A stretch of DNA of 64,000 nt, taken from assembly GCA_025531455.1 (NCBI GenBank), contig JAMYHL010000053.1, forward strand, positions 1 to 64,000, in the 5' to 3' direction. Each line of letters starts with the position of its first letter. Within the stretch, counting starts at the first letter, position 1. The position numbers were made by a program, and so were the translations under genes. Positions 9,281 to 19,677 of this stretch are shown here, one piece after another. The notes below the pieces were generated by a model, which searched no databases, had not been told where the DNA came from, and saw nothing but the letters and a program-made list of their open reading frames with translations. This stretch comes from Apiotrichum sp. Y4204 (taxonomy: Eukaryota > Basidiomycota > Tremellomycetes > Trichosporonales > Trichosporonaceae).

Positions 9281-9305
9281 AACCGTCCGGGTTTCCAGGA
9301 CGGTT
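9281..9305. repeat. 25-bp palindrome, copy 10
   Basis: AACCGTCCGGG and CCAGGACGGTT around TTT. It shares the same arm mismatch as copy 9, which points to local duplication. Confidence 0.92.
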
Positions 9306-9645
9306 GTCGCGGCGGAGATATCGCCGGACTTCGTTTTCCCTTCTCGGTTAACCATCGATCTCCGTACTGCCGGTAGCCATGTGTCCTGTGTCCTTTGTCC
9401 TTGTGTCCGTGCGCCGTCCTTTGGTGTGTCCTTGTGTCCTTTGGTCCCATGTGTCCTTTTACCGTCGCGCCCTATTGCGCTCCCGCGGCCACGGCCGTAC
9501 GCGTCGTCTAGTTGCCGATACCATTATCTCGCACCACACCGTCGCCGAGTCCGCATTCCGACTCCAAGACTGCAGAAGGATCGCCGCAAGTCCGGACGGA
9601 GTGGAGTTAGAAGGATCGTCACTCGCCCCTAACTCGCTCGTGACA

Positions 9646-10152
9646 AACCCTCCCCACTCACAGGAAAGTCCTGAAAAACTCCGACAAGACCTGCACGTGG
9701 CAACCACCCACTCGTCTAGCACAGATTTGTTTGGCCTGGACAAATTTGACACAGAGTGTTGCAGCTCCAGAGGTTTGCAATGATTGATTCCACTCACCAC
9801 TGCTGTTCGTTCCTCCATTAAGATGTACTGCAGCAGTCGGGGCAAAGTCAAAGACGCAAGCTAACATTTCCTGCATCACAATACAGATATTTGCCTTTTA
9901 CTCAGTCAAGGGTGTCAGTAAATTCTGATCAAGCACTGCGATGTCGTGATTCTTTATCTGCATAATATGGTTTCGTAATTCATCAGCGTTGCGCGCTGTG
10001 AGACACTTCGTGCCGGGGTTCGCGTCGTGTTGTTGTCCCCAGATTGATTGCCTCGTCAGCTCCGATGGCACGTTACATTCGACATCGAAGTGGCTCAGAA
10101 GCGGAACGAATGGTTACACCGTCCTCTATGCATGTGAATGATGTGTGTTGTG
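9646..10152. other. Intergenic, right flank of retroelement
   Basis: This holds the boundary region and the 3' flank of the IBtk-like gene. I see no gene, RNA or strong repeat. Confidence 0.5.
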
Positions 10153-13100
10153 CTAGTTATTACTGTCCTCCTTTCCCTTGTCCTTGCCCGTTCTACCACG
10201 GCCTCGCCCGCGCCCTCGAGCGCTACTGCCGGGTCCAGTACCGCTGCCGCCATGGCCGACTGCGCTTCCTCCTAGGGTGGCCTTGGCGCTGGCTTTAGAA
10301 ATGCTGAACCCATTCGTCCGGTTGGTTCCACTGGCGCTTTCGACCCCACCTCCCAATCCACCTGCGGTCGTGGTTCCATTCGCCTTCCCAGCCGGTCCAT
10401 CGGCTTTCCCTCCAGGCTTGTGGTTATCCATCCGGTCCGCGTCCTTCTTGTCGAATTCCTTCTTGTCCGCCTCCTTTTTCCGTCCGCCGCCACCCCTGTG
10501 CGGCGTGCGTTTCTGCTGTGCACGCCCGCGCCCGCGCCCTGCAGAACCCCCCCCACTTGGCCCCGCCCCGCCAGCCGTGAGGCGTGCCTCCTCCTCCTGC
10601 CACCACCGCATGAACTCCTCCTCCTGGGCCTTGTCTTGCCGAGCGCGCGCCTCTTCGGCTTGAATCTCGGCGAAACTTTTGATGCTCTTTTGCGAAACAC
10701 GCGCCGCCGCCTCACGCTCCTGCTCCTGTATGGCAAGCAGTGAGAACGCCTGTGTCGGTGCCTGTGGCGAAGTGGCGACCGGCGGCGGCGGAGCGTACGT
10801 CGTCGGTGTTGACCATGCTGGGCCCATTGCGGCGCTGCGTCGCGGGGTGGAGGTGTGTTTCTGTGGAGTTATGATACCTGCCCGCTGTGGAACAGGCGAA
10901 GCTTGCGAACCTGTCGGTCGGGAGATGACATTTGACAACGGAGAGCTCGAACCAGGAGACGTGGACAGCCCCTGTTGGGCCTGCTGTGCTTGCACAGCCG
11001 TGAGTGATGTTTTCCGAGTCGTCTCAACCGTACGCCAACCTCCTGATACCCCCAGTGAGGATCCGAGCACTGGAGAGGTATTGGATGGACTTGAGACGGG
11101 TCCAAGAGACGGCGATCCACTTCCCGGTACGACGCGCCGTGTTGATGACGACGTTCCCTGGGGCTTAGCGGCCGCGGTCTCGGCCATGATGTTCCGCAAG
11201 TCAACCTTCTCAGATTGGATGGTCTTGGACTTCCACACCGGCGCCCTACTCGGCCCCGCAAGGGTGAGAGGCGTGATGGGTCGGCTGCGGTCTGTGCCGT
11301 TTGTCTGAGGCGTCCCTGGGGTGCTGGGTTCCATGTCCATAGTAAAGATCTCGTCTATGGCCGGAGCGGTGAGTGGCTTGAGGTCTGGGGTAGTATGCGG
11401 CGAGCTTGAGGAGCGACGGCCGGTGTCGCGCGGGACCAGCTGCGGGGAACGTGTTTCCCGTGTCTTCCAGCGTTGCGGTACACGGACGCGCGGAATCGGA
11501 ATGTCCTGCAGTGCCAGCCAGTCGCGGTGCTTGGCCATCAAGTCGGCAATGAGAACACCGGAGCGGGGCACGATGGCACGGTCAGACTGCTTGGTGGCGA
11601 TGGCGGTCGAGAGATCGCGCAGTACATCGTCCTCCATGTCGTCGAGCAGGCCGCTCTCGAGCATGGTCTCCATACATACGCTGATGTAGTCAAAGACACT
11701 CTTCTTGAGCGCTGCGGCCTGATAGAAGGATGCTTCGGTGGCAAGTGCCGCGGCATTGTAGGGGTTGCAATGGCTCGCAATCACTCGCGAGCACACGAGC
11801 ACAAGCCGGTCCACAAGGAGCTCGGTCGCAGCTGCAAGCACCTCAAACACAAAGTCGAGGAACTCATCCAGCGTCTCCTGGTGGAGATAGTCGAACAAGT
11901 CGTCTTCGAGCCCTTCGTGCATGTACCTGAAGACGAGGTTCATCGGCCGCCACCGGAGGTGAGCCATCTGAATGACGAGCATGCCATCGCTCCGGCTGCG
12001 CTCCAACGTCCAATCGCGGTCTGCGAACAGTGACTCGAAGAATGGGCAGCGAGCGCGCAGGAGGGTCGAGTGAACGGCAACCTCACGGTCTGCGAGAACG
12101 ACAAGCGTGTCGCATTCACGTGATGGGGGTGTGAGGGTCGCTGAGTGGAATGCGGCCAGATCGGCTGGCAGAGATTTCGTAGGAATCGGCGCCTTGGATC
12201 CAAGGTTAAGGACCTGGACCAAGGGCGTCAGGTCCAGCACCTCTGCATACCGCTTGAGATTAGCCTTGATATCCGCAATGGGGAGTTTCATTTCCGGGAA
12301 ACGCGTCATGAGCAGATGCGAGACGCGCGAATCCCATATCACCGCCATGTCGTCGGCATAGAGGTACTGGAGGAGAAGCAGGGCAACAAGCGGGTGGCAC
12401 GCTCTCATCTCGAGGACTGAGTCGCGGAAGTGCAGGCCGTCCACATTCTTGCCCTCCAACACGAGTGCAAGCACAGGAGAGCGCAGGCTGAGGATCACGC
12501 TGTGCGCAGGGATGGCATACTCGCCTACGCGCACATGAACGTCACTGCCCAGCAGTGACTCGCTCCACGCAAAGAGCGACTCGTTGTTAGTCGCTTGCCA
12601 GCGGTCGATAATCTGGCACATGGCGACTGCGACGACTGAGTCATGGGTAACGGAATTCGACCCCTCGTCGTCCTCTTCGTCGTCCTTATGGGTGTTCTGC
12701 GCGCGTGCGAAATCTTCGGCATTCATTTGGCTCTCGAATCGCCGGAAATGCGGTTGCAGGAGGAACATGTCGTCCTCCAGTGTTTTCCCCGTCAGATCAA
12801 TGGGGGACGGACGAGCGTCAACGCGGACAGCAGCGAATGCCCCGGATTCGTTCGCTGCAACCTTGACCACGCGCTGGAGGTACGGGATGCGGCGGAAGGC
12901 GAGCTGTCCCGAGCCAGCCTTTAATCGTTGCCTCACAAAGACATGTCCCGAGTAGGTACAGATGATAATCGTACCGTCGGAGCCGAGTGCCATATCACGG
13001 ACTGCAGTAAAGCTTTTACGCAGCGCCCACTGCACCTGTGGTTTGACTGTGACGTGGCGATCGCGGACGTCCTTCGATGCTTCCTCGGATGGATGAGGCA

Positions 13101-14645
13101 GCTGGAACGTACAGACGTCGCCCTTCTTGGACAGAGTGGCGAATGTCTGGCCGCACGAGGTCACCTTTACAATCGTTGGGTCGAGGTTCACCTGGCCAGG
13201 ATTCTTCGGGGTCTTCAACGAGCGCTGCGGGGAAGAGAAGTTGATTCTAAAGTGGGTGTCGTGGTGGAAACACAGTACCTCGTTGGTGTCAATGAGGCAT
13301 AACATGGCATAATCCTGAGGTCAGAAAAAGGTAGAGCTAGTTGGACGCACGGATAACGCAATGTCAATGACTGGCTGGGTAATGGCCGGCACGCGCCGAG
13401 GAATGGCCTGAACGGGGTTGGCGGCCTTCTCGTAGCCAAGATGGCCAAGGTTCGTGCCCCACGTCCAAACGGCGTCTGCAGTCCAACACGCGCTCGACAT
13501 GCGGCCGGCCGCAACTCCCCGCACCCACTCTTTCTTTAATGGCCCAACAATACGCTTTGGCGATGTCTGAATCTGGTCATCGCCGTCGCGCGCGAACGGC
13601 GACGGTTTTTCTGGCGCCTCTATCACATATCCGAGCTGCGCAAAGTCGTTCTTTCCCCATGAGAGGATATAGCCCCCGGAAGTGAGGGCAAGCGTATGTC
13701 CCTGCCCCAGAGCAATGGAGGTAATGGTGTGCGGAAGGTCGGGAAGAGGGAGGAGAGCCGACTGAGAGTGTATCGAGCGTCCTAACCGGCCGCCGGAGCC
13801 GAAGCCACACAGACTAAGATTCCCGCGCGCCTCGGTCGTGACGACACCAGTGTGTAGCTTGCCGAGAACCACGTCCTTGACTCCAACGTGATAGAATCGT
13901 TGCGCGGGATCGGGATTATCCGAAGCTTGCCGCTGCGTGAGGAGGTTGATATGATCGGGCCAAGCCTTGTCACCAGCGTCGCCTGTGCCCAGTGTGTAGT
14001 TCCGGTTCGTGCCCCAGACGAATAGGTCGGTGCCATCCACTGCTCCAGTGGGAGGATTGGTCTGCAGATGAGTATAGGAACCAGGCCTCGTCGGTCACAA
14101 CTCAGGACTCACCCCGTCTACTGTGCCGTTATAGAGGTCGAACGCAGTCAGGCCTTCGTGGTCCTTGATAGTCACGTCCGTGTCGCTGCGTGCAAGTAGA
14201 TCGCGGGCGGCACGAAGGTTGCCGCTGTACAGTGCGCGATGTAGCGCAGTGTATCCACTCTCATAGTCCTGAAGATTGACAGAAATGTTGGGATTGCGCA
14301 ACAGTATTGTGAAGAACGTATATGCCTGTGGCAAGCTCGACGACGCCGCGAGGTGGAGAACGCTGGAGGGTCAGTGAAAGCCATTGCGACGGTCCATGGC
14401 ACAAAGCTCGTAGTCGGATGAGAAAGCACGTACGTCCTGCCTTGCGCATCGCGTTCGTTGGGATCAGCCTTATGCTGCGGCGCGTGTATCGCTAGCGTCC
14501 ACGACTTGCCTCCTGACGCGCTGGAAGGCCCAACACCGCCGTTGCCGTTGGCGCGGGACTGGTGCTGGGCCGCGGCGGTCCCGTCCAGCTCCTGGCGGAA
14601 CGCCTTGACGCTGCCATTGTAGAAGTGTGCGTGGAGATTCTTCAT
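10153..14645 (-). CDS. IBtk-like ankyrin-RCC1-BTB protein
   Basis: A 1444-residue protein from four exons: 14434-14645, 14113-14362, 13351-14061 and 10153-13314 (introns 71, 51 and 36 bp). The first intron joins GRT to VLHLAAS, restoring an ankyrin repeat. Domain order: ankyrin repeats in the first ~150 residues (YTALHRALYSGN); RCC1 repeats (DLFVWGTNRNYTLGTGD, YILSWGKNDFAQLG, AVWTWGTNLGHLG); two BTB/POZ domains (about residues 645-715, VRVGEYAIPAHSVILSLRSP, and 790-860); and a long Ser/Pro-rich tail with a SFAEIQAEEARAR helix and a Gly/Arg/Lys-rich end. This order is that of the inhibitor of Bruton tyrosine kinase family and fission yeast Btb3, which act as Cullin-3 adaptors. A role in substrate recruitment for ubiquitination is inferred. 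The start ATG at 14645 is preceded by an in-frame non-ATG extension. Confidence 0.9.
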
Positions 14646-15917
14646 GCGCAGGGGGTGGGACGAGGGCGGACGGAGCACGGGTTGTGCTCGGCGTTCGCTC
14701 TCTCACGTCCGGTCGCCAGCAGCGCGGTGCTGCCGTGGCGATGTCGGGCGGTGGGGAAGTGGGGCGGGATGTGCCCTGTACGCAGGAGATGCCGCGAGGG
14801 GGTATAGGTGAAGGTGTGGGCGGGGTAGACGGTATTGGATCCCAAAGTGAGATGAGATGCGAGATTAAGCGAGATGGGATCGGCGCCGGACAAGCACGAC
14901 TGGGCGAGAGATGAGAGTTGAGATGTCGACGCGTTGCCAACAGTGCATGCAGTGGTTGGGTGACACGCGTTGTGTAGCGTGCAAGTGTGCGTGTGTGGTT
15001 GTACGTGTTGTTGTGGGGAACGCGGAGACACTAGACACACGAAGACGCGGGGGGGTCGAACGTGTGCGGGGGGGATGTTGTGATGATGATGATTGAAAGC
15101 TTGGGAAGCCTTTTGGAAGCTTACAGTAAGAAGAAGGAAATAAGAGGATCGAGGGGAAGTACTGGGTACTGGATGCAAAAGTGGTCATGAGAAACGTGCA
15201 CAAAAAAACGCCAGCCAGGGTGCCAGGCCTGCCAGGGTGTACCACCACCAGTCACTGGCTGGGCACAGGTCCCCCCGGTCCCGGTGGCTCAGTGGCAAAA
15301 TATCCGCGCCACTGTCAGCCTGATCAGCCCGGCAACCCAACTGCCTCGACGTCACCAGATCAGTCCTGCAGTAGAGTGCTGCATGCGGGACGACAGCGCA
15401 CATAGCTTCTCAAAGTCAATGCATTCAGCGTGAGAGACCTCCCTCGCCGCAGCTTGAGCTGCCTTTTGCGGGGCAATCATGCCGGCCTCATGCATGCCTA
15501 GACATTGCTCTAGCCTCGAGTCTACTTAGAGCGCTCCCAACCCCGGGTTTCCATCCAAGTCCTGAATGTTTGGGGCCAAGGAGTGACTCGGATCCGTCGA
15601 CCACTCATAGGCCATTGGCACCGTGAGACAAATGGAAGCAGGTAAACAGTTACTGTGATACTGGGAAGTGCTGCAGTGTAGACTCTACCGAATCCCTCTC
15701 TCAAAGCACAAAGCACTAGCATGCGTCGACTACATCAGTCTACGGCTGTATTAGGATCGGTGCTAGGTATATCGTCACAACGAAAGACGTTCGGAACAGC
15801 GCGGGCGAGGGGCGAGAAAGAGAAGAAACCGATGGAGGAGATTTCCCAGGGAAAGGTCGTTACGTTACAAAGGCCGAAGGCCACACAACATTCAAGCACA
15901 AAGCACTGTCGGGCAGT
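14646..15917. other. Intergenic, promoter side of IBtk-like gene
   Basis: No gene is seen. It contains the presumed promoter of the minus-strand IBtk-like gene and the 3' flank of the DUF3602 gene. A tRNA-like GGTGGCTCAGTGG near 15280 lacks a matching B box. Confidence 0.5.
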
Positions 15918-16891
15918 CTACTTGGCAGTCTCACCACGAGCGGCGCGTGAGAGAGATCGGAACATGCTTCCGATAACGCCGCCGGACGCGCGGCCGCGGT
16001 CACTCACTGGCGAAGCTTCTTCGCGAGTGCGGATGTTGCCCGCGCCGCCGCGACCGCCGCGTGAGACGACGGGACTCTCGCCATGCACCTTGCGGGCCGC
16101 GTCGGCTTCCTCCTGAGCAACGGCAGAAATGTCGACAGGCGTGAGATGGTTGTTCACGGATCCTGCGCCTCCGCGTCCTATAGAACGTCTGTGGTTAGTA
16201 CTAACTTGGCAACGAACTTCGTAACTCACTGCACCCCAGCAGAAGCTTCGCCTTCCTCGTATTTCCGCTTCATCTCGGCCTCGTAGCGCTGTTCTTGGGC
16301 GAGCTTGATGAGGTCCTCCTCTCCCATCTCCTCTGTTATGTTGCCATAACCGCCGCGTCCCGAGCTGAAGCGCCCGAGGGGGTTGGGGGTGCGTGTGCGG
16401 GACGATTCACGCTGATTAGGCGAGTCGCCACCGCCGCGGACGGCAGAACGGGAGCGCGAGCGCGAGTCGGAGATATTGCCGACGCCGCCACGGCCAGAGG
16501 AGAAGGGTGCTTCCGCCTGACGGCCGCGACGCTCGGCGATCAGCTTCTCCTGGAGGGCCTCCTCCTGTGCGTCCTCCAGGCGATCGCGGGTAGGGTCACG
16601 AGAGGGCGACCGGACGTTTCCTGCGCCACCGCGGCCGGCATGAGTGGGCTGAGGTCAGAGATGGGGGTTAAGGGCCAGCACGGCTGCCTGACGAAGTGAC
16701 ATTGCGTTCACTCTTGAGGTGTCTCTGGTGACACTCACGCGCTCTTTCGAGGCCTCGCGGATCTCACGGCCGCGTTCGGCGCCAGCAATGGCGTCCTCCT
16801 GACCACACGAGATGGAGCGGACAAGATTACCAGCTCCACCGCGACCAGTGGAGATGAGGGGGGTGGGGTCGCGCCCGCGAGAGTTGCTCAT
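15918..16891 (-). CDS. GRGGAGN-repeat protein (DUF3602 family)
   Basis: A 280-residue protein from three exons: 16739-16891, 16230-16648 and 15918-16188. The introns are 90 and 41 bp, and the second carries a perfect TACTAAC branch site. It contains six Gly/Arg motifs: TGRGGAGNLVRS, AGRGGAGNVRS, SGRGGVGNISDS, SGRGGYGNITEE, IGRGGAGSVNN and GGRGGAGNIRT. They are separated by charged helical segments (LEDAQEEALQEKLIAERRG, EEDLIKLAQEQRYEAEMKRK). This is the pattern of the fungal DUF3602 family, whose function is unknown to me. Ser-Arg stretches (SRSRSRS) add an RNA-binding flavour. Repeats 2 and 5 begin close to exon starts, so exon duplication may have built the array. Start chosen at the first ATG (MSNSRGRDPTP). 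Confidence 0.85.
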
Positions 16892-18915
16892 GACTGTGAT
16901 GTTAGTGGGCGAGGGGTTGAGGGAGGGTCGGGTGGCGAACGTCGATGTTGGAGGGAGAGATGATGATGAAAAGGAAGAGAGATTTGGGCGCGGCGAGCCA
17001 AATAGCCAGAGGGCTACAGAGCTCTGGAGAGACCGAGTTGCTGCGCTGCTGCGGGGGTGGATCACGGATCACGGATGACTGATGACAGATCACTGATAAT
17101 CACAGGATTGGAGGGTGGAGTTCAAGTAAAGAGTCGACGCGATCGTCCGAGAGGCCAAGAAATCAAGAGACCTTCTGGGTGCCCAGGGGGGGGGGAAATC
17201 GCGGAGCTGAGAGACAAGAGCAAGGCAGTCCCCAGCGGATCGGCGGAAGAGGGTGATCGGATCGGGAAAAGGAGGATGGGAAGCGGAAAGAGAAAGGGGG
17301 GAATAGAACGAATGCTGACGAGGAGAGGTCAGAGGCGCGGACAGGACCGAGAGGATCGAGAGGAGGACGAGGTGGCGTGTTACGCGTGCTAGGTGTGCAA
17401 GGCGTGCAAGCGAGCAAGCCGAGGGGATGCTGCAAAAGACACATCAAAGACGCGCGCATGCGCCAAGCACAATCTCACAATCTCACAATCTCTTAGCGCT
17501 CTAGAGCCTTTCTGATTCTCTGCATCTCAAACGGAGACGATTGTGGCTGCGCAGACCACTCTGTCTCTGGATCTCTAGAGCGACGAAGCGAGTGGAGGGC
17601 CCGGGCCAAACAGGGGCCAGGGGGGGGGGAACCGACTATCTCCCTCCCTGGGCCCAAATGACAACTTCGTATCGGAGCGCGGATTGTGATTGGCTGTGCC
17701 TCCAAAACCGCTTCTGGCAACCCACTGATAAGGAAAATGGTTGTGGGTCGGGTGAGTCAGGGTGACGCAGTACGGCGCAGATCGCGCAGAGTACGGTGTA
17801 GTGTGCAGCGTACGCAGCGACGGGTAGTGCGTTGCATGCATCCCGTCAGCTATAGCCAGCGAGCGGTAGCGCATAGCTCGGACAGCTCGGAGGGCAACGG
17901 ACTGAACATGGGGCCATGAGGCTGGGGGCTTATCGGCAGCCACCCGAAGAGAGGCCGGGGGAAGAGTCCAATGAGACACCCCGATAACACTCGCGATAGC
18001 GACCAAAAGGCGGCAGGGGTGAGAGCAGGCGAGAGCGTCAGAGCACAGAGCAGACGAGGGGTCTAGGTGGTCTGAGCTAGCTGTCTCATCTGGCTGATCC
18101 GGCCAGATACGACGGATCGGTGCGGAGGAGCAATAGACGAAGGAGCAGGAAGGCAAGGAAGGAGCGCAGAGGAAGACCCGACTCCGCAAGCAGGTTTATC
18201 ACACGTCGCTCACTATCGCGATATCGCTCGCGCTCATCACTCACCGAAACTGCTTCGTTCCGGCGAGTGCCGTCCGGGGGAGAGCGCACGCAAGCGGTCC
18301 TTGAAAGAGGTGAACGAAGGGTGTTTATCGTTATCCGTGCTGGACACGAGCGTGGCCGCGCTGCCGCCCTCGTATGCGACCATGTTGGCTTCCGGGTATC
18401 GGCTATTGACTATGGTGGGTCTTTTGGGTGGGGCGGTGGCCAAGTGGGTGTGCGCCGTTGGACAGAATGGAGGGAACGTCGTGAGTTGGGCGAGTCAGTC
18501 TATGGTCGTGAACAGCAAAAAGTCATCACATCCATCCATCCATCCTCATCCCCATCTTCCGAGCCAGATTATGGCGATGGGACACTATGCAATTGCACTG
18601 GGCTGCTGAAGGGCAGAATTGGAAAGCAACGGCAAGCACGAGATGGTGGATGGAGGCCGTGCGTCCGGTGGCAAGGAGCGGACGTCCATCCGGGGGCGTC
18701 CATCCGGAACCGTGCACGCGGAGCAGTAGTGATCTCCGGTGTCCACAGGGACCACCATACCTCAAGCCCAACAGTCACCCGGCTATCAAAGATGCACCCC
18801 CCAGGATACCGAACCCTCTTCTTGATCTCGGTCTCAAGGTTGAGAACAAGCCTCGAGACGAGCTACGCACATTTCCGTTTCCTCGCAGCGCAGCGACTGC
18901 GCACCCGGCGTACAT
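16892..18915. other. Intergenic, ~2 kb
   Basis: This holds the promoter side of the DUF3602 gene. There are G-runs near 17187-17196 and 17620-17630 and a short TCCA microsatellite near 18529-18544. Open frames here (for example 18120-19016 on the plus strand) have no recognisable domain and run into the tRNA gene, so I call no gene. Confidence 0.45.
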
Positions 18916-19039
18916 CCCGCCATGGCGAAACTGGGAAACGCGCTGTCTTTAAACGCATTTGTGGAATAATCCTGGGGGGTTCCTCTGGCACAGCGTCACA
19001 GTCCCTTCGGGGTTGAGGGTTCGAGTCCCTCTGGCGGGT
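18916..19039 (+). tRNA. tRNA-Leu, probably anticodon UAA, intron-containing
   Basis: The acceptor stem CCCGCCA/TGGCGGG pairs 7 of 7. An A-box-like TGGCGAAACTGG and a perfect B box GGTTCGAGTCC are present. The T arm GAGGG-TTCGAGT-CCCTC pairs fully, and a class II variable arm (TCCC-TTC-GGGG) marks Leu or Ser. An oligo-T terminator follows at 19043-19047. The anticodon loop reads TTTAAAC, giving UAA if the 5' stem is CTGTC. The total of 124 nt implies an intron of roughly 38 nt. The 3' side of the anticodon stem is ambiguous because CACAG occurs twice, so the exact splice sites and anticodon register are uncertain. Confidence 0.65.
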
Positions 19040-19042
19040 ATC

Positions 19043-19047
19043 TTTTT
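19043..19047 (+). terminator. Pol III terminator of tRNA-Leu
   Basis: A T5 run four bases after the tRNA 3' end. Confidence 0.6.
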
Positions 19048-19677
19048 GGAAGCAGATCTTTTTGTTTGGATTTGATTCGATCGCGAGCGCGATCGCGCGG
19101 GGGCGCGGTGAAAGCGCGCGGGGCGGGGCACCCCAGAGAACCGCGATCCGGGAACGGGCAGATGGCTGATTGACGCATAATGGAATGGAGACGAGGTACA
19201 GGGAATTCACTCAACATGTCAGCATGCAACATAGTCGGCTCTTAATTTTGTCCCAAAGCTCGACATGGTGGACATGGGAACTCGACTTAGACGCGAAGAC
19301 ACTGTGTACTACTAGAGACGGCGCGAACTTGACCACTTACATTCATGCCTGCCCATCTCGCTCATCAAGTGATTTACTGATCCCCCGGTGTACTGATTAT
19401 CGGTCATCAAGTGTCGTTGTTCTCGAAGCGCATGGACCATATGACTCCTTGAAGTGGAGACGCGCACCGTGCACGCTCGACGTGCTCGACGTCGACCCAC
19501 GGATCGACAAGGGATGAGGCCTCGCTACTTCTCCCACCGCATCCAAAATACAAGTAACGCTCGCAACACAGAGTATAAGAAACATGCATTGCCCGGGACA
19601 ACATGATACCACAAGTTATTAAAGAGAGTGAACGGGTGGAGTCCTATGATATGAATCAACGAGCTCTAGTCAACGCG
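19048..19677. other. Intergenic between tRNA-Leu and ammonium permease 3' end
   Basis: No gene, RNA or strong repeat seen. Confidence 0.5.

Larger units (their letters stand above)
1..9645 (-). mobile_element. Ty3/gypsy-type LTR retrotransposon (left end beyond or at window edge)
   Basis: A retroelement transcribed on the minus strand. It is defined by the gag-pol polyprotein at 775-8127 and by noncoding flanks on both sides that share a 25-bp palindrome with the coding region. Integrase lying after RT and RNase H marks the Ty3/gypsy order. The right boundary is a guess: on the minus strand, TGTCACGAGC begins at 9645, a plausible LTR start, and the sequence character changes beyond it. I could not match any stretch of 1-774 to 8128-9645, so no LTR pair is demonstrated. 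The 3' LTR may lie left of base 1, or the LTRs may be short and missed by eye. A purine-rich tract at about 718-740 (minus strand) could be the polypurine tract. The open 2.4-kb-residue frame suggests recent activity. Confidence 0.85.
8128..9645 (-). other. Retroelement 5' leader / presumed 5' LTR region
   Basis: About 1.5 kb upstream of gag with no gene. It contains three CCTATTGG sites (CCAATAGG on the element strand) at 8194-8201, 8254-8261 and 8338-8345; a six-unit 57-bp tandem array (8384-8735); two palindromes (9252-9305); and a run of degenerate TGTCCTTTGG repeats around 9379-9465. The CCAAT motifs could be promoter boxes. I could not identify a convincing tRNA primer-binding site. Confidence 0.45.

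Noticed and set aside
478..9305. CRISPR-like array from the repeated palindromes
   Set aside because: Spacing is irregular (24 bp to about 2 kb), copies are inside a retroelement coding frame, and the genome is eukaryotic.
15270..15360. Possible tRNA (GGTGGCTCAGTGG looks like an A box)
   Set aside because: No B box or paired T arm follows, and no acceptor stem could be closed.
18120..19016. 298-residue plus-strand open frame
   Set aside because: No recognisable domain, composition of random GC-rich DNA, and it runs into the tRNA-Leu gene.
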